A DNA stretch of 64,000 bases from Lepidurus packardi (taxonomy: Eukaryota > Arthropoda > Branchiopoda > Notostraca > Triopsidae). Both the position numbers and the translations under genes were made by a program. The notes beneath the pieces are model-generated. The model searched no databases, was not told the origin of the DNA, and saw only the letters and a list, made by a program, of their open reading frames with translations. The stretch's first letter is position 1. The number at the start of each line of letters is the position of its first letter. This document shows, piece after piece, positions 9,901 through 24,298 of this stretch. The stretch covers positions 2,914,001 to 2,978,000 of the forward strand of contig JAKZAN010000004.1 in the NCBI GenBank assembly GCA_023053545.1, in the 5' to 3' direction.

Positions 9901-11168
9901 TACGAGATGAGGAGTATTTCTCTATGATGCGTTGTTTAAATATAGAACAACGACTATTTGTCTTAGATCTGTTATACATGCATAAAACAAAAGCTGGCAA
10001 TTATTGTAGATTCCTTAGCGGTGGAGCCGGAACAGGCAAAAGTTTAGTTGTTCGAGCGATTGACGCATGTGTAACCCGTTATTTTAACAAAGGTCCGAAC
10101 TCAAATCCCGATACAAAGAAAGTGGTTATTGTAGCTTACACTGGCAAAGCCGCTTTTAATGTAGGCGGATCAACGATACACAGCACATTTCATATTCCTA
10201 TAGGAAGAATGTTCGACGCTAATAATACTTTTTTGTGTTTGCAATCTCAAGTGCGCTCGGAATTATATTTACTGTTCCGCGATGTAGAACTTTTCATAAT
10301 AGACGAAATTTCTATGGTAGGAATAAATATGCTTTATTACATTGACTTTCGCTTAAAAGAAATTTTTGGCTCGTCGCAGATATTTGGAGGTAAATCAGTA
10401 TTGTGTGTCGGAGACCTCTTTCAACTACCACCAACGAAAGCTCAGCCTGTTTTTAAATATTCGAATACGGGAGCACGCTGCTTATCTGAGCATCTTTGGT
10501 TAGACAACTTTAAAATGTTTGAGCTACAGCAGATCATGCGTCAAAAAGACGACCTTCTCTTCGCGGAACTCCTAAACAGGTTACGAGAAGGCAAGCAAAC
10601 TCCTGAAGATATTTCTATCCTACGTAGCCGAATCACTTCAACGTCTCCCAATTGTGTACAACGAATCAGTTACCGGAATAATGATATTGATTTCTACAAC
10701 CAAAAGGAATGGGAAAACGCAAAACAAGAGAGAGCAATAATTATCAGTACCGACCTTCCAGTAAGAGGGTGTAAAGGCGTTGATATAAAATGTCTTTTAA
10801 ACACACTGCCGGATAAAATTACTAATACCAATTGCATTCGTTATTTACATATAGCAATAGATTTGCCTTTCGAATACAGTATGAACTCTGATGTTAATGA
10901 TGGCTTGGCTAATGGGTCAGAATGCATTATTAAGAAACTACCTTTACACTTACCAGTTGCAGACAAAGGAATATTGAAATCTTCCTCAGTCTGCGAGTGC
11001 TTAGTTCTACAGTCAGCCGCTTATACTCCTATACATCCAGCAACCCATTTTAGACGACACAACGGAGCCCATCATACTGGAAGCCATAGCCCACTGCAAC
11101 ATTGGTATTTTCCAAACCTGCCTAGCCTGCAAAAAAAAAACAGAACGACAACCGACCATTCCAGATAA
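3930..11168 (+). CDS. Helentron RepHel polyprotein with N-terminal tegument-type protease-like domain
   Basis: A single 2412-codon frame. Residues ~1-190 look like a papain-like protease of the herpesvirus-tegument/C76 type: Cys25 in GAQCTPMAF, Asp147 and His149 in FDSHARD. Four C2HC zinc fingers (CxxC-12-HxxxxC) follow at ~425-650. A second, degenerate protease-like segment lies at ~668-810. Next come Cys pairs and a segment typical of Helitron proteins (ICGSCSQLF to MERRLISPRLMFLRL). The HUH Rep has GSPHIHLFVW (His1479, His1481) and the tyrosine pair SYIASYMTK (Tyr1664, Tyr1668). A PIF1-like helicase carries Walker A GGAGTGKS (Lys2037) and Walker B FIIDEISMV. The last ~50 residues, after the helicase motif DGLANGSECI, look out of frame. 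Role: nicking, strand transfer and unwinding in rolling-circle transposition. The protease assignment is inference from motifs. Confidence 0.87.
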   Translation: MRLICRAPYSQFAHVFSASSRGAQCTPMAFVSIAWSYLVPTNEWIEKNMCDIMTMGDEIYRTYEHRERYFFSAELPGYLDFKEFGILETFLHGQDAFGFICPRETHPYATTLEDSVRAAHSCAGVLFISCSHCTSIMERNGKYFLFDSHARDASGKPDSMGTAVLLELEFHELIGYLRNMYGSVLSHGNPQYDIVPVCCKELGNARLNTLVQTVGRCSRGICNERLTRAVTIGNITASYATNMCLPADVDKKTSEKPKKSKMNNTKNLKSEKNDCQNSFCGEDLTIATEMKQKLKSFPLIHGNEVPVVIDLTGSNASKETYKRNADLAFPKDIINVNNKKVQHLDDSCQPTLLLNVMTYHKVNADLPKENKTTVTTHDSAFSYYSKHAPKNIKCEGNEDLQISKAKTIEERLSGSETSQKNENTCGNCLRTFSTRRGLNRHSSFCKLTHFSPKSGFDRQIGVVHVDKESTAPCANVRNKNTATLVYDLPSNILEISEQERKEFVCENCYRIFTRSSNLQRHFKICLPFSQQTTNICLKPANDSGKHCQTDTLSKENFIQKVGTKVADLQNDIRNPHSPKVVTLLKDHTNITSNSSSNSQEVQCLGCGESIVNRALLHKHKLSCQNLLSTSITSFECPECGLQLSNRSHLVRHSVLCKGIEIADNFYIDRKCGQSVAFTVVFLALRCAIFRGLLQIDYTNFEMIRHIRKIGMTLYNLYADYKSQISLTKIPSKFSFPDMGLSFTCFSRILCTKVLPSQFSTYFSLALREGSYFVVEYRNYCIGIFKTENDTINLFTSHNNAKRSCSVHCALLDRCAQIKNITTFALPNVLKECFIGLNDLHHFSIYCFTLETTRCLKGQSPLGVFECIMDFNNVCISHKSSIVMCPYMHNEDPELVCMKTEIKTTRINASAGNRHEEKQVNIDINKSTLPLISMSNENSSDTCVDIALKKMKTLLSQGPDFICGSCSQLFFKRSLFPAKKLQTAIDELNDNDISCASQLFVSCFRAIHTEFVCITCFRYLQKGKIPPMSKLNKVGFPELPKVLEDLNPMERRLISPRLMFLRLQPQRQGGQSKLKGNVVNIPHDIDETITELPRKFRDFETIKVALKRKLTYTRPEFVETVRPNLVRNAAKLLVTRPLFIEHNISFAENWQFVPEEDVPEVCVEESVITDGASDPESMDSIIFSKTKPHSDSSDTEISEDIARVNMDTILLNENFLHGEGDDVIHIIAPGENKRPLGILSDKDCEELAFPHIFCGFARPAYCLNPNDQYTNGHFRSRPVSYSSLCKAELQHVDRRVAQDEINIFFKVKKLQIKKIADTMRFGTRILKAKDKRPGTSFNARMLKNPEVLRSLQFDGGFNFLKSVRGSPPYFQRVCHDLFAMIRQLGPPAFFLSFSAAETRWLDLLRILGKTVDKRLYTDVELKSLAWLDKCRLLKDNVTCARYFNYRVDKLLQLFRDPIEPLGKVKDYAIRVEFQQRGSPHIHLFVWCDNQPLRADFQDEQSFDEALIRYVDKYVSCQLSGPYTEKAIEVQKHRHTFTCKVKGKNKKCRFAFPKPPVPNTMLLKPFESNEPKDNINKYSLAWKKIKELMNLSCETFATFDSFLCECGFNLETYIGALRTRITKTTLFLKRAPNECMVNAFNPLLLEFWDANMDIQYVFDAYAAASYIASYMTKSQKGMSETLRNVVKEVHEGNFTLREKFRMVGNKFLNSTEVGVQEAVFLLLQLPLRKFSRAVVFVPTCQPEDRVILSKPFAVIKKMDDENENVISENFLDRYSKRPNYLENTSLAEYVTNYTHKYHNNDSNIVGDDGYCIEQTEYSGESELEDDNKESFDNDKKEKKHSVYNVRTKHRILRFMNYRRDTNPEKYFHSKLMLYWPWRDHNDLKTQETYETTFFQRDVFNRIQKERQFFEPSSDAVDDILSKPLHELVDHNTFNGSESEDEETLKELQTDSNQIFDPEYNCMPEADIGRDLPNTHPNDLSLGKTASSVEKYGIRDEEYFSMMRCLNIEQRLFVLDLLYMHKTKAGNYCRFLSGGAGTGKSLVVRAIDACVTRYFNKGPNSNPDTKKVVIVAYTGKAAFNVGGSTIHSTFHIPIGRMFDANNTFLCLQSQVRSELYLLFRDVELFIIDEISMVGINMLYYIDFRLKEIFGSSQIFGGKSVLCVGDLFQLPPTKAQPVFKYSNTGARCLSEHLWLDNFKMFELQQIMRQKDDLLFAELLNRLREGKQTPEDISILRSRITSTSPNCVQRISYRNNDIDFYNQKEWENAKQERAIIISTDLPVRGCKGVDIKCLLNTLPDKITNTNCIRYLHIAIDLPFEYSMNSDVNDGLANGSECIIKKLPLHLPVADKGILKSSSVCECLVLQSAAYTPIHPATHFRRHNGAHHTGSHSPLQHWYFPNLPSLQKKNRTTTDHSR

Positions 11169-11451
11169 CGATGACCCTACCATTACGTGCACAAACTGCA
11201 AAAAAATTCAACTTAGACAAACGACTCCACTAACTTTCCAAGGCACAGTCGGTTTCTTCAACGATAATAACATTATCGAAGCATCGATGACAGAAACCAT
11301 ACTAAAAGACTTCTGCAAACAAGAAGAAACTCTACAACTGACTCCAGACACTGCGAATGCTGTCATCGTGAAATTACTAACGACAAAAGACTTCGACTTC
11401 ACGGTAGACCTAGAAAAAAAAGAAATCGTCAACGTCACCAAGAAAAAATAA
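11003..11451 (+). CDS. RPA-like single-strand DNA-binding ORF of the Helentron (no start codon)
   Basis: The +1 frame relative to the RepHel frame is open from just after a TAG at about 11000 to the TAA at 11449-11451, and overlaps the last 166 bases of RepHel. It has no in-frame ATG until far downstream. The product has two Cys pairs (TCLACKKK, then TCTNCKKIQ) followed by LTFQGTVGFFND and a KDFCKQEE region. This pattern resembles the zinc ribbon and OB fold of RPA70 DBD-C, and Helitrons often carry such RPA homologues. Either a frameshift joined it to the helicase gene, a deletion removed its 5' part, or it is a spliced 3' exon. Confidence 0.55.
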
Positions 11452-12098
11452 TATTGTTTTGTCAACATTTTTATTCTAAATAACCTAGATTTGTATTTGC
11501 ATTGCATGTAATAGTGAATTCACTGTATTAGCGAAAAACTTACAAAATATATATCTACCAATAACGCAAATGTCTTCTGATATTATAATCACAGCTAATA
11601 ACATTAATAAAAATCACAGCTAAAAAGCAAACCATTAAAACATGCCAATAAAAAAAAAAAAAAAACATGCAATTTCAGTTCGTTATCGTTTCGCATTTGG
11701 TTCGCATTTTAATTCGCATTTCTGATAAATTTTGATACAACTTAATATCTATTGATAAATGCTTTGATACATATAACTTGATAACATTTCATATTTTTAC
11801 TGACCATCTTTTCTCCTATCAGTCAAGTCCGTTTTCTGCTCTATATCAAATAGTTTTAGGACTTACAGAATACCATAATTAATGCCATAATAATGACATG
11901 ACATCAAACAAAGCCGTTTCTTTAAAAATCAACAGTAAATAAAAATCATAGACTGGCACAGCTAAAAACCTCTACACATTTCAAAATCGACCACAACAGA
12001 CCACCAACAGACGAACCCAGAACAGCCACCTACCCACGTTCACCACTACTAACATTCCGTTGTCACAGCTTATTCGGCAGTCCAACCTGTCGTCTTGT
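11452..12098. other. AT-rich 3' non-coding end of the Helentron
   Basis: No supportable ORF. It contains an inverse copy of the element's 5' terminus at about 11590 (TCACAGCTAATAAC), a poly(A) tract near 11650, and the terminal inverted motif and hairpin close to 12059-12092. Confidence 0.6.
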
Positions 12099-12151
12099 TA
12101 TAATAATAATATTGAATTACAAGTTGGAATTTATAATTCACTATACCCTAC

Positions 12152-14028
12152 TTATTTATCATCAACATCAAGTAAGGTTTGCCAGAGACGAAGTAGTTCA
12201 ATTTGTTTTCTTGTCAGCCATCTAAGCCTCAAAAACATATAGATGATGACAGGGAGGGCAAATATTGTGGCGGCAGTAATCACAACAGCCCAACAGTATA
12301 GTAAAAATTGGGTCAGACAGACATACGAAATTTCGTCACTCAGATTATTAAAAATAGGTTTTGAATCTCGAACTGCTTTTTCGAACAACTTGTATCTGAT
12401 TTCCCAATTTGGGTCTAATGTACTTTTTTTCTGTAGGTCTTCCGAAATGTCTTTGGTAATTTGCGTTAATCATTGATGATTTGGTTTTGGGAGTTGCACA
12501 ACAGGATATGGTAAGTTAAAATCTAAATCGGAAAAGATATTTTTTACGTCTATAGTGCTGGTGTGGATTGTATAATTATTAAGTTTTTCCAAGTTTGCCG
12601 GAAAGGTCCACCACCCGGAGTGAGCTGAGCAGCCATCCGGTAGTTCTAAGATGCCCACATCATTTAGCTGGACACTGGAACTCTTGCTGTAGGCTTCTGG
12701 ACGTCGTTCTTCTGGGCAAGATATTGTAAGTTGCAGTGGTTGAGGTATTGAATAGATCCATTTGTTTTTCCCAAGGTAATGACACCATGGCCTGCCGTCT
12801 ATTCGGACTGTCTTTTTGCACAATTCCGCAATCAAGACAGTATCATTAAAGAACGCAGCATACAAGCAAGAGCGCCCATGGATGCCACGCGTGAGGGCTT
12901 TACTGGTGGAGCAAATCTTCGCTGATCCTGTTGTACAAGTTTCTGCCAATTCTGAGGAAGTAAATTCAACATACGACTGTCTGTCGCTTGTTAAGCCGAG
13001 ATAATCGTATTGTGTCAACTGAGAAATTCCCTCCAGGTAAAAAAGTCGGTAGAGCTATTAGTTGATATAGATCAAGTGTAGTACTTAAATCTTGTAGTGG
13101 TATGTCCACGAAGATTTTCAGTGTGCCTTGGAGTGTTGCTGCTGAACGCACCCGGAATTCCTGATAATGGGTCCACATGTTCCCTGGTTCTGCCGCCTTT
13201 GTTACGACCCAGTTGCGGGATAGGTAGCGGCTTACTTCTTGAAGAATTTGCCATAGCTCTGTTGGAGGAAGTCGTCCTGACGCTATTGTTGACAAGCCCG
13301 TGTTCATGTTATTAACGTTTTGGTGTAACCAAAGTATAATGGTACCAAGGGTATGATAAGCGTTGTCCAATTTTCGAGCAAAATTCCACGTAAACGCATA
13401 AAAATCTCCAAATTCTGAAATCACAGCTTCGAGGTCTTCAACACTACTGGCAAGGCTACTCACTGCTTTCGTAATTTTTGAAATAGCGTCCACATTTTTC
13501 CGGACCTGCAGGTACGTGCCGTTTAGTAATGTAGCCTGTTGTTCTTCTAAATGATACAGCATTCTATTGTCCTTTGTTATCCTGCTGAATTTTCGGTTAA
13601 TGTCTTCTAGATCTTTGCTGCTAAGGGTGCCAAAAAGCCAGCGCAAGACTTCACCTCCACCGTTAAGGATTCCCCGTTTTTTCCTCGGAATTAAGTTGGG
13701 GGTTGAATCTTCGTATGAAATGGCCTTCATTAGTGTCTCTTAGGTATCTCAATGTTAGGTGTCTCAAGGTACTGTTAATGGCGTCCAGTTCAATTTTGAT
13801 TTGTCTATTTTCGTCGTTTCGTTTTGTTTGCATTTCTTTGATGAATTTTAGCATTGCGGTGTCGAGTTTCTCTATGCTACGTTGGCGACTGTCTGTGAAG
13901 GTCAGATGTTTGATTTGCGTTCTGTTGTTTTGCGCAGAGAAAGGGCTTTTTCTACACAATACCGAACTTAGGTTCCCCAAGTTCGAACTCGGGTAACCCG
14001 AGTTCGAACTCGGGGAGCCCAAGTTCAA
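12152..14028 (-). pseudogene. Broken baculovirus-F/errantivirus-type envelope protein gene, copy A
   Basis: Minus-strand frames at 12966-13730, 12470-13018 and 12152-12388 together show the parts of an insect-type class I fusion glycoprotein. There is an RxKR furin-like site about 15 residues into the first frame, followed by a glycine-rich hydrophobic fusion-peptide-like stretch. A heptad-rich region and a Cys-containing ectodomain follow, and near the C-terminus a ~25-residue transmembrane segment with a short basic tail. It is a relic: frameshifts separate the three frames, and a stop lies at about 12476. A 121-codon frame (13663-14028) overlaps the 5' end in another phase and reads into a palindromic repeat; its first ~20 residues are translated repeat. 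No gag or pol lies next to it, so the origin (captured env or remnant of an errantivirus) is open. Confidence 0.8.
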
Positions 14029-14036
14029 GAAATCCC
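13970..14036. repeat. Palindromic core repeat, copy A
   Basis: Inverted arrangement of CCAAGTTCGAACTCGGGT and ACCCGAGTTCGAACTCGG around a single central base, immediately upstream of the envelope-like reading frames. The same unit recurs at 14093-14303, 15318-15418, 49391-49441 and in the array 56505-57620. Confidence 0.85.
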
Positions 14037-14092
14037 CATAAGCGTCCTATTTTGAGAGAGTTTTTATAAGATTTAATAGCACACTTAACCTG

Positions 14093-14303
14093 TTGATGTA
14101 ATAAACTAAGTGGTTTATCTTTTTGTCGTGAACTAGCTGTGAATAGTCCTTTCTCTACGCAATACTGAACTTGGGCTCCCCAAGTTCGAACTCGGGTAAC
14201 CCGAGTTCGAACTTGGGGAGCCCAAGTTCAGTATTGCGTAGAGAAAGGACTATTCACAGCTAGTTCACGACAAAAAGATAAACCACTTAGTTTATTACAT
14301 CAA
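14093..14303. repeat. Near-perfect palindrome with 105-bp arms and a 1-base centre
   Basis: The left arm (14093-14197) is the reverse complement of the right arm (14199-14303); the single centre base is at 14198. Comparing the arms outward I found no mismatch. The left arm carries TGTGAATAGTCCTTTCTC and the core CCAAGTTCGAACTCGGGT. The palindrome probably formed when the segment 14199-14590 was inverted relative to copy B. Confidence 0.92.
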
Positions 14304-15423
14304 TAAGCTTATTATTTTATACAATTTTACGAAAGGTCTCTCAAACTTTTTAAAATCATAAGCAAGATTTTTATTCAATCAAATTTTACAATATTGTCTC
14401 AATTCTTGAACAATATAGGGCTATTACCGATAGAGTTCTAACTTTTGGGAACCCGAGTTCGGTATTGTGTAGAAAAAGCCCCTTCTCATAGCATGTTCAC
14501 AGCACAAAGATAAACCACTTAATTTATTACATCAACAGGTTAAGTATGCTATTAAATCTTATAAAAACTCTCTCAAAATAGGACGCTTATGGGGAATTCT
14601 TGAGCTATATGTTTACCCAATAGTTCGAACTTATGCTGGGTAGCTCAAGTTCAGTATTATGTAGAGAGAGCACTTTTTCCATCGCATTTTCAGAACAAAA
14701 AGAAACCAGTTAATTAATTTCATCAAGTTTATTATTCTATCAGATGTATCGATTTTATTTAATACGCGAATACAAAGAGACCGACCAACGCGGTCTCCTT
14801 TTCTTAACAACAAAAAAGTTTATTAACACTTTATTCACTATTTTAACTGCATGAACAATACATGAAACGCAACGGTGTAATCACTAAGAAAGGGTTACAT
14901 TCACAAGTACAAACTTGAATAGAAAGTAGGAGATTTGACACAACGAAGTCGAAGGTCTATGTTTGGATGTCGAATGAGAAGTTTTAAGCATCCTTCGATT
15001 TCTATGAAATATATAAATACAAAATACATTTAAAATGAATCTGTGTCTGTCTAAGTTAAGTAACTTCACATAAGTTCACTAAATCTTTTCCGTTAAAAGA
15101 GATACCATTTGTTTATATTTTTGTTCACGGGTTGAATAAAGAAAGAATAACAATTTTAATAAGCTTTATACCGGAGAGAAAATACAATTAACAGCGACTC
15201 CAACGGATCATGTTTGCAAGTAGATAAAGTCACATCCAAAGCTACACCCTTCTTTTGGAAAATGCCACGCCTCTGCAAAATGTTCACGTCAAATATAAAG
15301 TTCATACTTTTAAGCATCGAACTTGGGCAGATGCCTCGCGTCCCAAGTTCAGTGTCTACCCAAGTACGAACTTGGGCTGCCCGAGCTCGAACTCGGGCAG
15401 ATATCGAACTTGGGTCGCAACAG
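14304..15423. repeat. Inverted distal part of element X and degenerate palindromes
   Basis: 14304-14590 is the reverse complement of about 56620-56900 in copy B. A degenerate core repeat lies at 14610-14660. From about 14700 to 15300 I see only AT-rich non-coding DNA. At 15318-15418 a cluster of diverged GAACTTGGGC/CCCGAGCTCGAACTCGGG units reappears, directly before a Cys-rich exon. Confidence 0.7.
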
Positions 15424-15653
15424 ATCCAATTCCTTGCCCTAAAAACTATTACTGTAACAAGACTGAAGTAGCTTTTGACGAAGTAAATGTTTTCTCTGTT
15501 TGTGCACCTAAGAAATGTGAAAGTAAAGCATGCATAGAGAAGTAAGTGTTTTTCATTTACTGCAACATATTTTCTTACCTAAATTTTCGCAGTATTGAAT
15601 GCCTGTCGGGAAAGTGCCAGAATAAGCTCTGCGCTGCTGGTGGCAGCTGTTAG
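15424..15653 (+). CDS. Putative two-exon Cys-rich protein fragment
   Basis: Exon 15424-15541 (after ..GCAACAG, ending at GAGAA|GTAAGT) encodes IPCPKNYYCNKTEV and continues with paired cysteines. Exon 15593-15653 (after TTTTCGCAG) continues in frame with IECLSGKCQNKLCAAGGSC and a stop. The conserved frame across a good GT-AG intron and the nine or so cysteines suggest the C-terminus of a small secreted Cys-rich protein. The 5' part, including any signal peptide, is not identified; the upstream frame runs into the palindromic repeat. The family is not recognised. It could be a relic. Confidence 0.45.
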
Positions 15654-16044
15654 AAACCGCAAGATCGTTAAAAGTCCTTGGAAATCCAAGAAAAAATATA
15701 CCTTCCAAGTGAATCATTTTATCGATAGATAGTGCTTGGTTTATACTACAAGTCCAAACCAGGCAGCGAAGTTAACAAATTGGTTTCATATTATTTATTT
15801 ATTCAAATCATACGCTATGTATTATTATTATTATTAATTCGGCGCACAGTAACTGTACGCTTGTATGCTATGCGCGTTCAATTGCTATTTATTTCCACTC
15901 TCCAGCAACTTCCTTGCCCTAAAGGAAGTTTCTCACCCAATTTGCGGTTTTATTTGTACCACTTTCAATACACGTTAACTGTTCGTTTCGTTTTCGCGTG
16001 ATGACCATGTAATTTGATTTTTCAGTGGAAATTTTGAAGCCATT
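15654..16044. other. Non-coding interval
   Basis: AT-rich DNA with a short ATT run near 15825. No gene, repeat or RNA structure is recognised. Confidence 0.4.
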
Positions 16045-16245
16045 TTTACCAAGAGTTAACATCCCCGAGAATTGTATTAACCTTTCCCATTTCTATATCT
16101 ACACTAATCCCTGTAACCCATAGCGCAATATCGTCTGCAAATATCGATATGTTTCCGTGTCCTAATTTATTTGACAGCTATCATCATATTAAATAGCCAG
16201 GGAGACATTACAGATCCTTGTGGTATTCTTTTTTTCATGGGGATT
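16045..16245 (-). pseudogene. Truncated non-LTR retrotransposon fragment (RT domain)
   Basis: The reverse complement matches about positions 482-690 of the element at the window start: PQGS(V)MSPWLFN, the FADDIALW block and GDVNSW are recognisable. It is frameshifted and lacks the rest of ORF2. Same family, much older copy, opposite strand. Confidence 0.85.
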
Positions 16246-17390
16246 TGTATTCATTGTTTCATTTCAAACAACTTAACATTTCCATGTTATCCTAGCTGCG
16301 CTAGATGGCGCTATTATGTCTACCGCATCATAACCCAGCTCTTCACTTTTGGCTTCGACTCTTTCTTCTGACGCTCCTCTTGAAAATCAAACCTTGAGTG
16401 GGTGGAGTTCGCCTGTTAGGGTTGACGGTTATTATCAGTTAACTGTAACAATTAAAGCGCGAGTAATTTGATAGCGCTAAATTAGGACGTTTGCAATTTT
16501 CATTCTTGAACACTGGTCAAGCACACACTGAGCATAGATCCGCTTTCCTTACATTGGAAGATTGCAACGTAAGTATAGCGTCTTATCAAGCTGGCGTCAT
16601 TTTTCAACCAGGATTAATTTCATGCGTTTGTAGTTCTAAAAAGCATGGTTTTGCTTCGTGAAGCCACCCCTTTTCCTTTAATTTAAACCAGGTTATTATT
16701 CACGCCATAAGGAAGTGTGAGACTGGATTTTGCCGATTCACGTCCTTTAAGGTCAAACATCACATCAGCTTAGCTTGTTGCATTAAGAGGGAGGATAATT
16801 CCATGCCACATTCCTAAGTTTGAATTTAAAGTAGCTAAATTATAATAAAGTCTATCATGTTATTAAGTCATTGTGCTTTGCGGTTTAATTTGAACATTTT
16901 TACGTTCTTCCAAACAAAAAGAAACGGTTGCAGTTCTACAAGTGGCTGTTTAATCCTTTACTAAAAAGCCATAAATAAGAGGCGACAGCGTGCAATCTGG
17001 ACCGTAAATAGTAAAACCACTTTAGCTTCCTCCAGCTTGATTCAGATAGTTGCCAAGGATCTAGTACTTATTAGTTGGCGTGGTTTCACTCTTTTGCCAA
17101 ATAAGAAGCAGCTTACAATGCAACATGCCAAAGAAGAGCACGCCTTTTTTCCTAGGAATTAAGGAGAGAAAAACTCCCGTAATTTTAAAACAAAATTGTA
17201 ATCTAACGCTACGAAGTTTTTTTTTTTTTTTTAAGGATTTTTTTAAAGCAAAAAACAACTTCTTTAAACGCCCTACAAGGATGTCTTCTGACTCAATTCA
17301 TTCTTATTCTTGTTTAATGTGTGTAGGTGTTTTTGCGGAGGAGAAGCAGGACGTACTGTATTGACTCGCTCGATTACAAAAAATCAAAAG
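16246..17390. other. Intergenic / moesin upstream region
   Basis: No coding frame I can support. A run of 14 T lies near 17220. The moesin 5' UTR and promoter should fall in the last few hundred bases; no clear TATA box was identified. Confidence 0.4.

Positions 17391-24298
<6,908 letters not shown>

Larger units (their letters stand above)
2626..12098 (+). mobile_element. Helentron-type rolling-circle transposon, about 9.5 kb
   Basis: Comparison with copy B (54581-54605), where GGTTAT runs directly into TATAATAATAAT, places this insertion within 3 bp. The element lies between two T residues, the target preference described for Helentrons (classic Helitrons prefer A-T). The left end begins TAGCTGTGACAAC. 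The inverse, GTTGTCACAGC, lies near the right end (about 12059-12069), followed by a short hairpin (CGGCAG, 6-base loop, CTGTCG; 12075-12092). Another inverse copy of the 5' end (TCACAGCTAATAAC) is at about 11590. Contents in order: repeat-rich leader, a 2412-codon RepHel ORF, a frame-shifted RPA-like ORF and an AT-rich 3' region. Confidence 0.85.
12099..14092 (-). repeat. Element X copy A, right arm with envelope-like gene
   Basis: Collinear and highly similar to 54596-56660. Differences include short deletions (one of ~10 bp near 13015, one of 12 bp near 13270) and absence of the inverted 30-bp duplication seen at 54659-54719. Copies A and B are independently damaged. Confidence 0.85.

Noticed and set aside
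12152..14028. Complete endogenous errantivirus
   Set aside because: Only the envelope part is present; no gag, protease, RT, integrase, primer-binding site or LTR pair found nearby.
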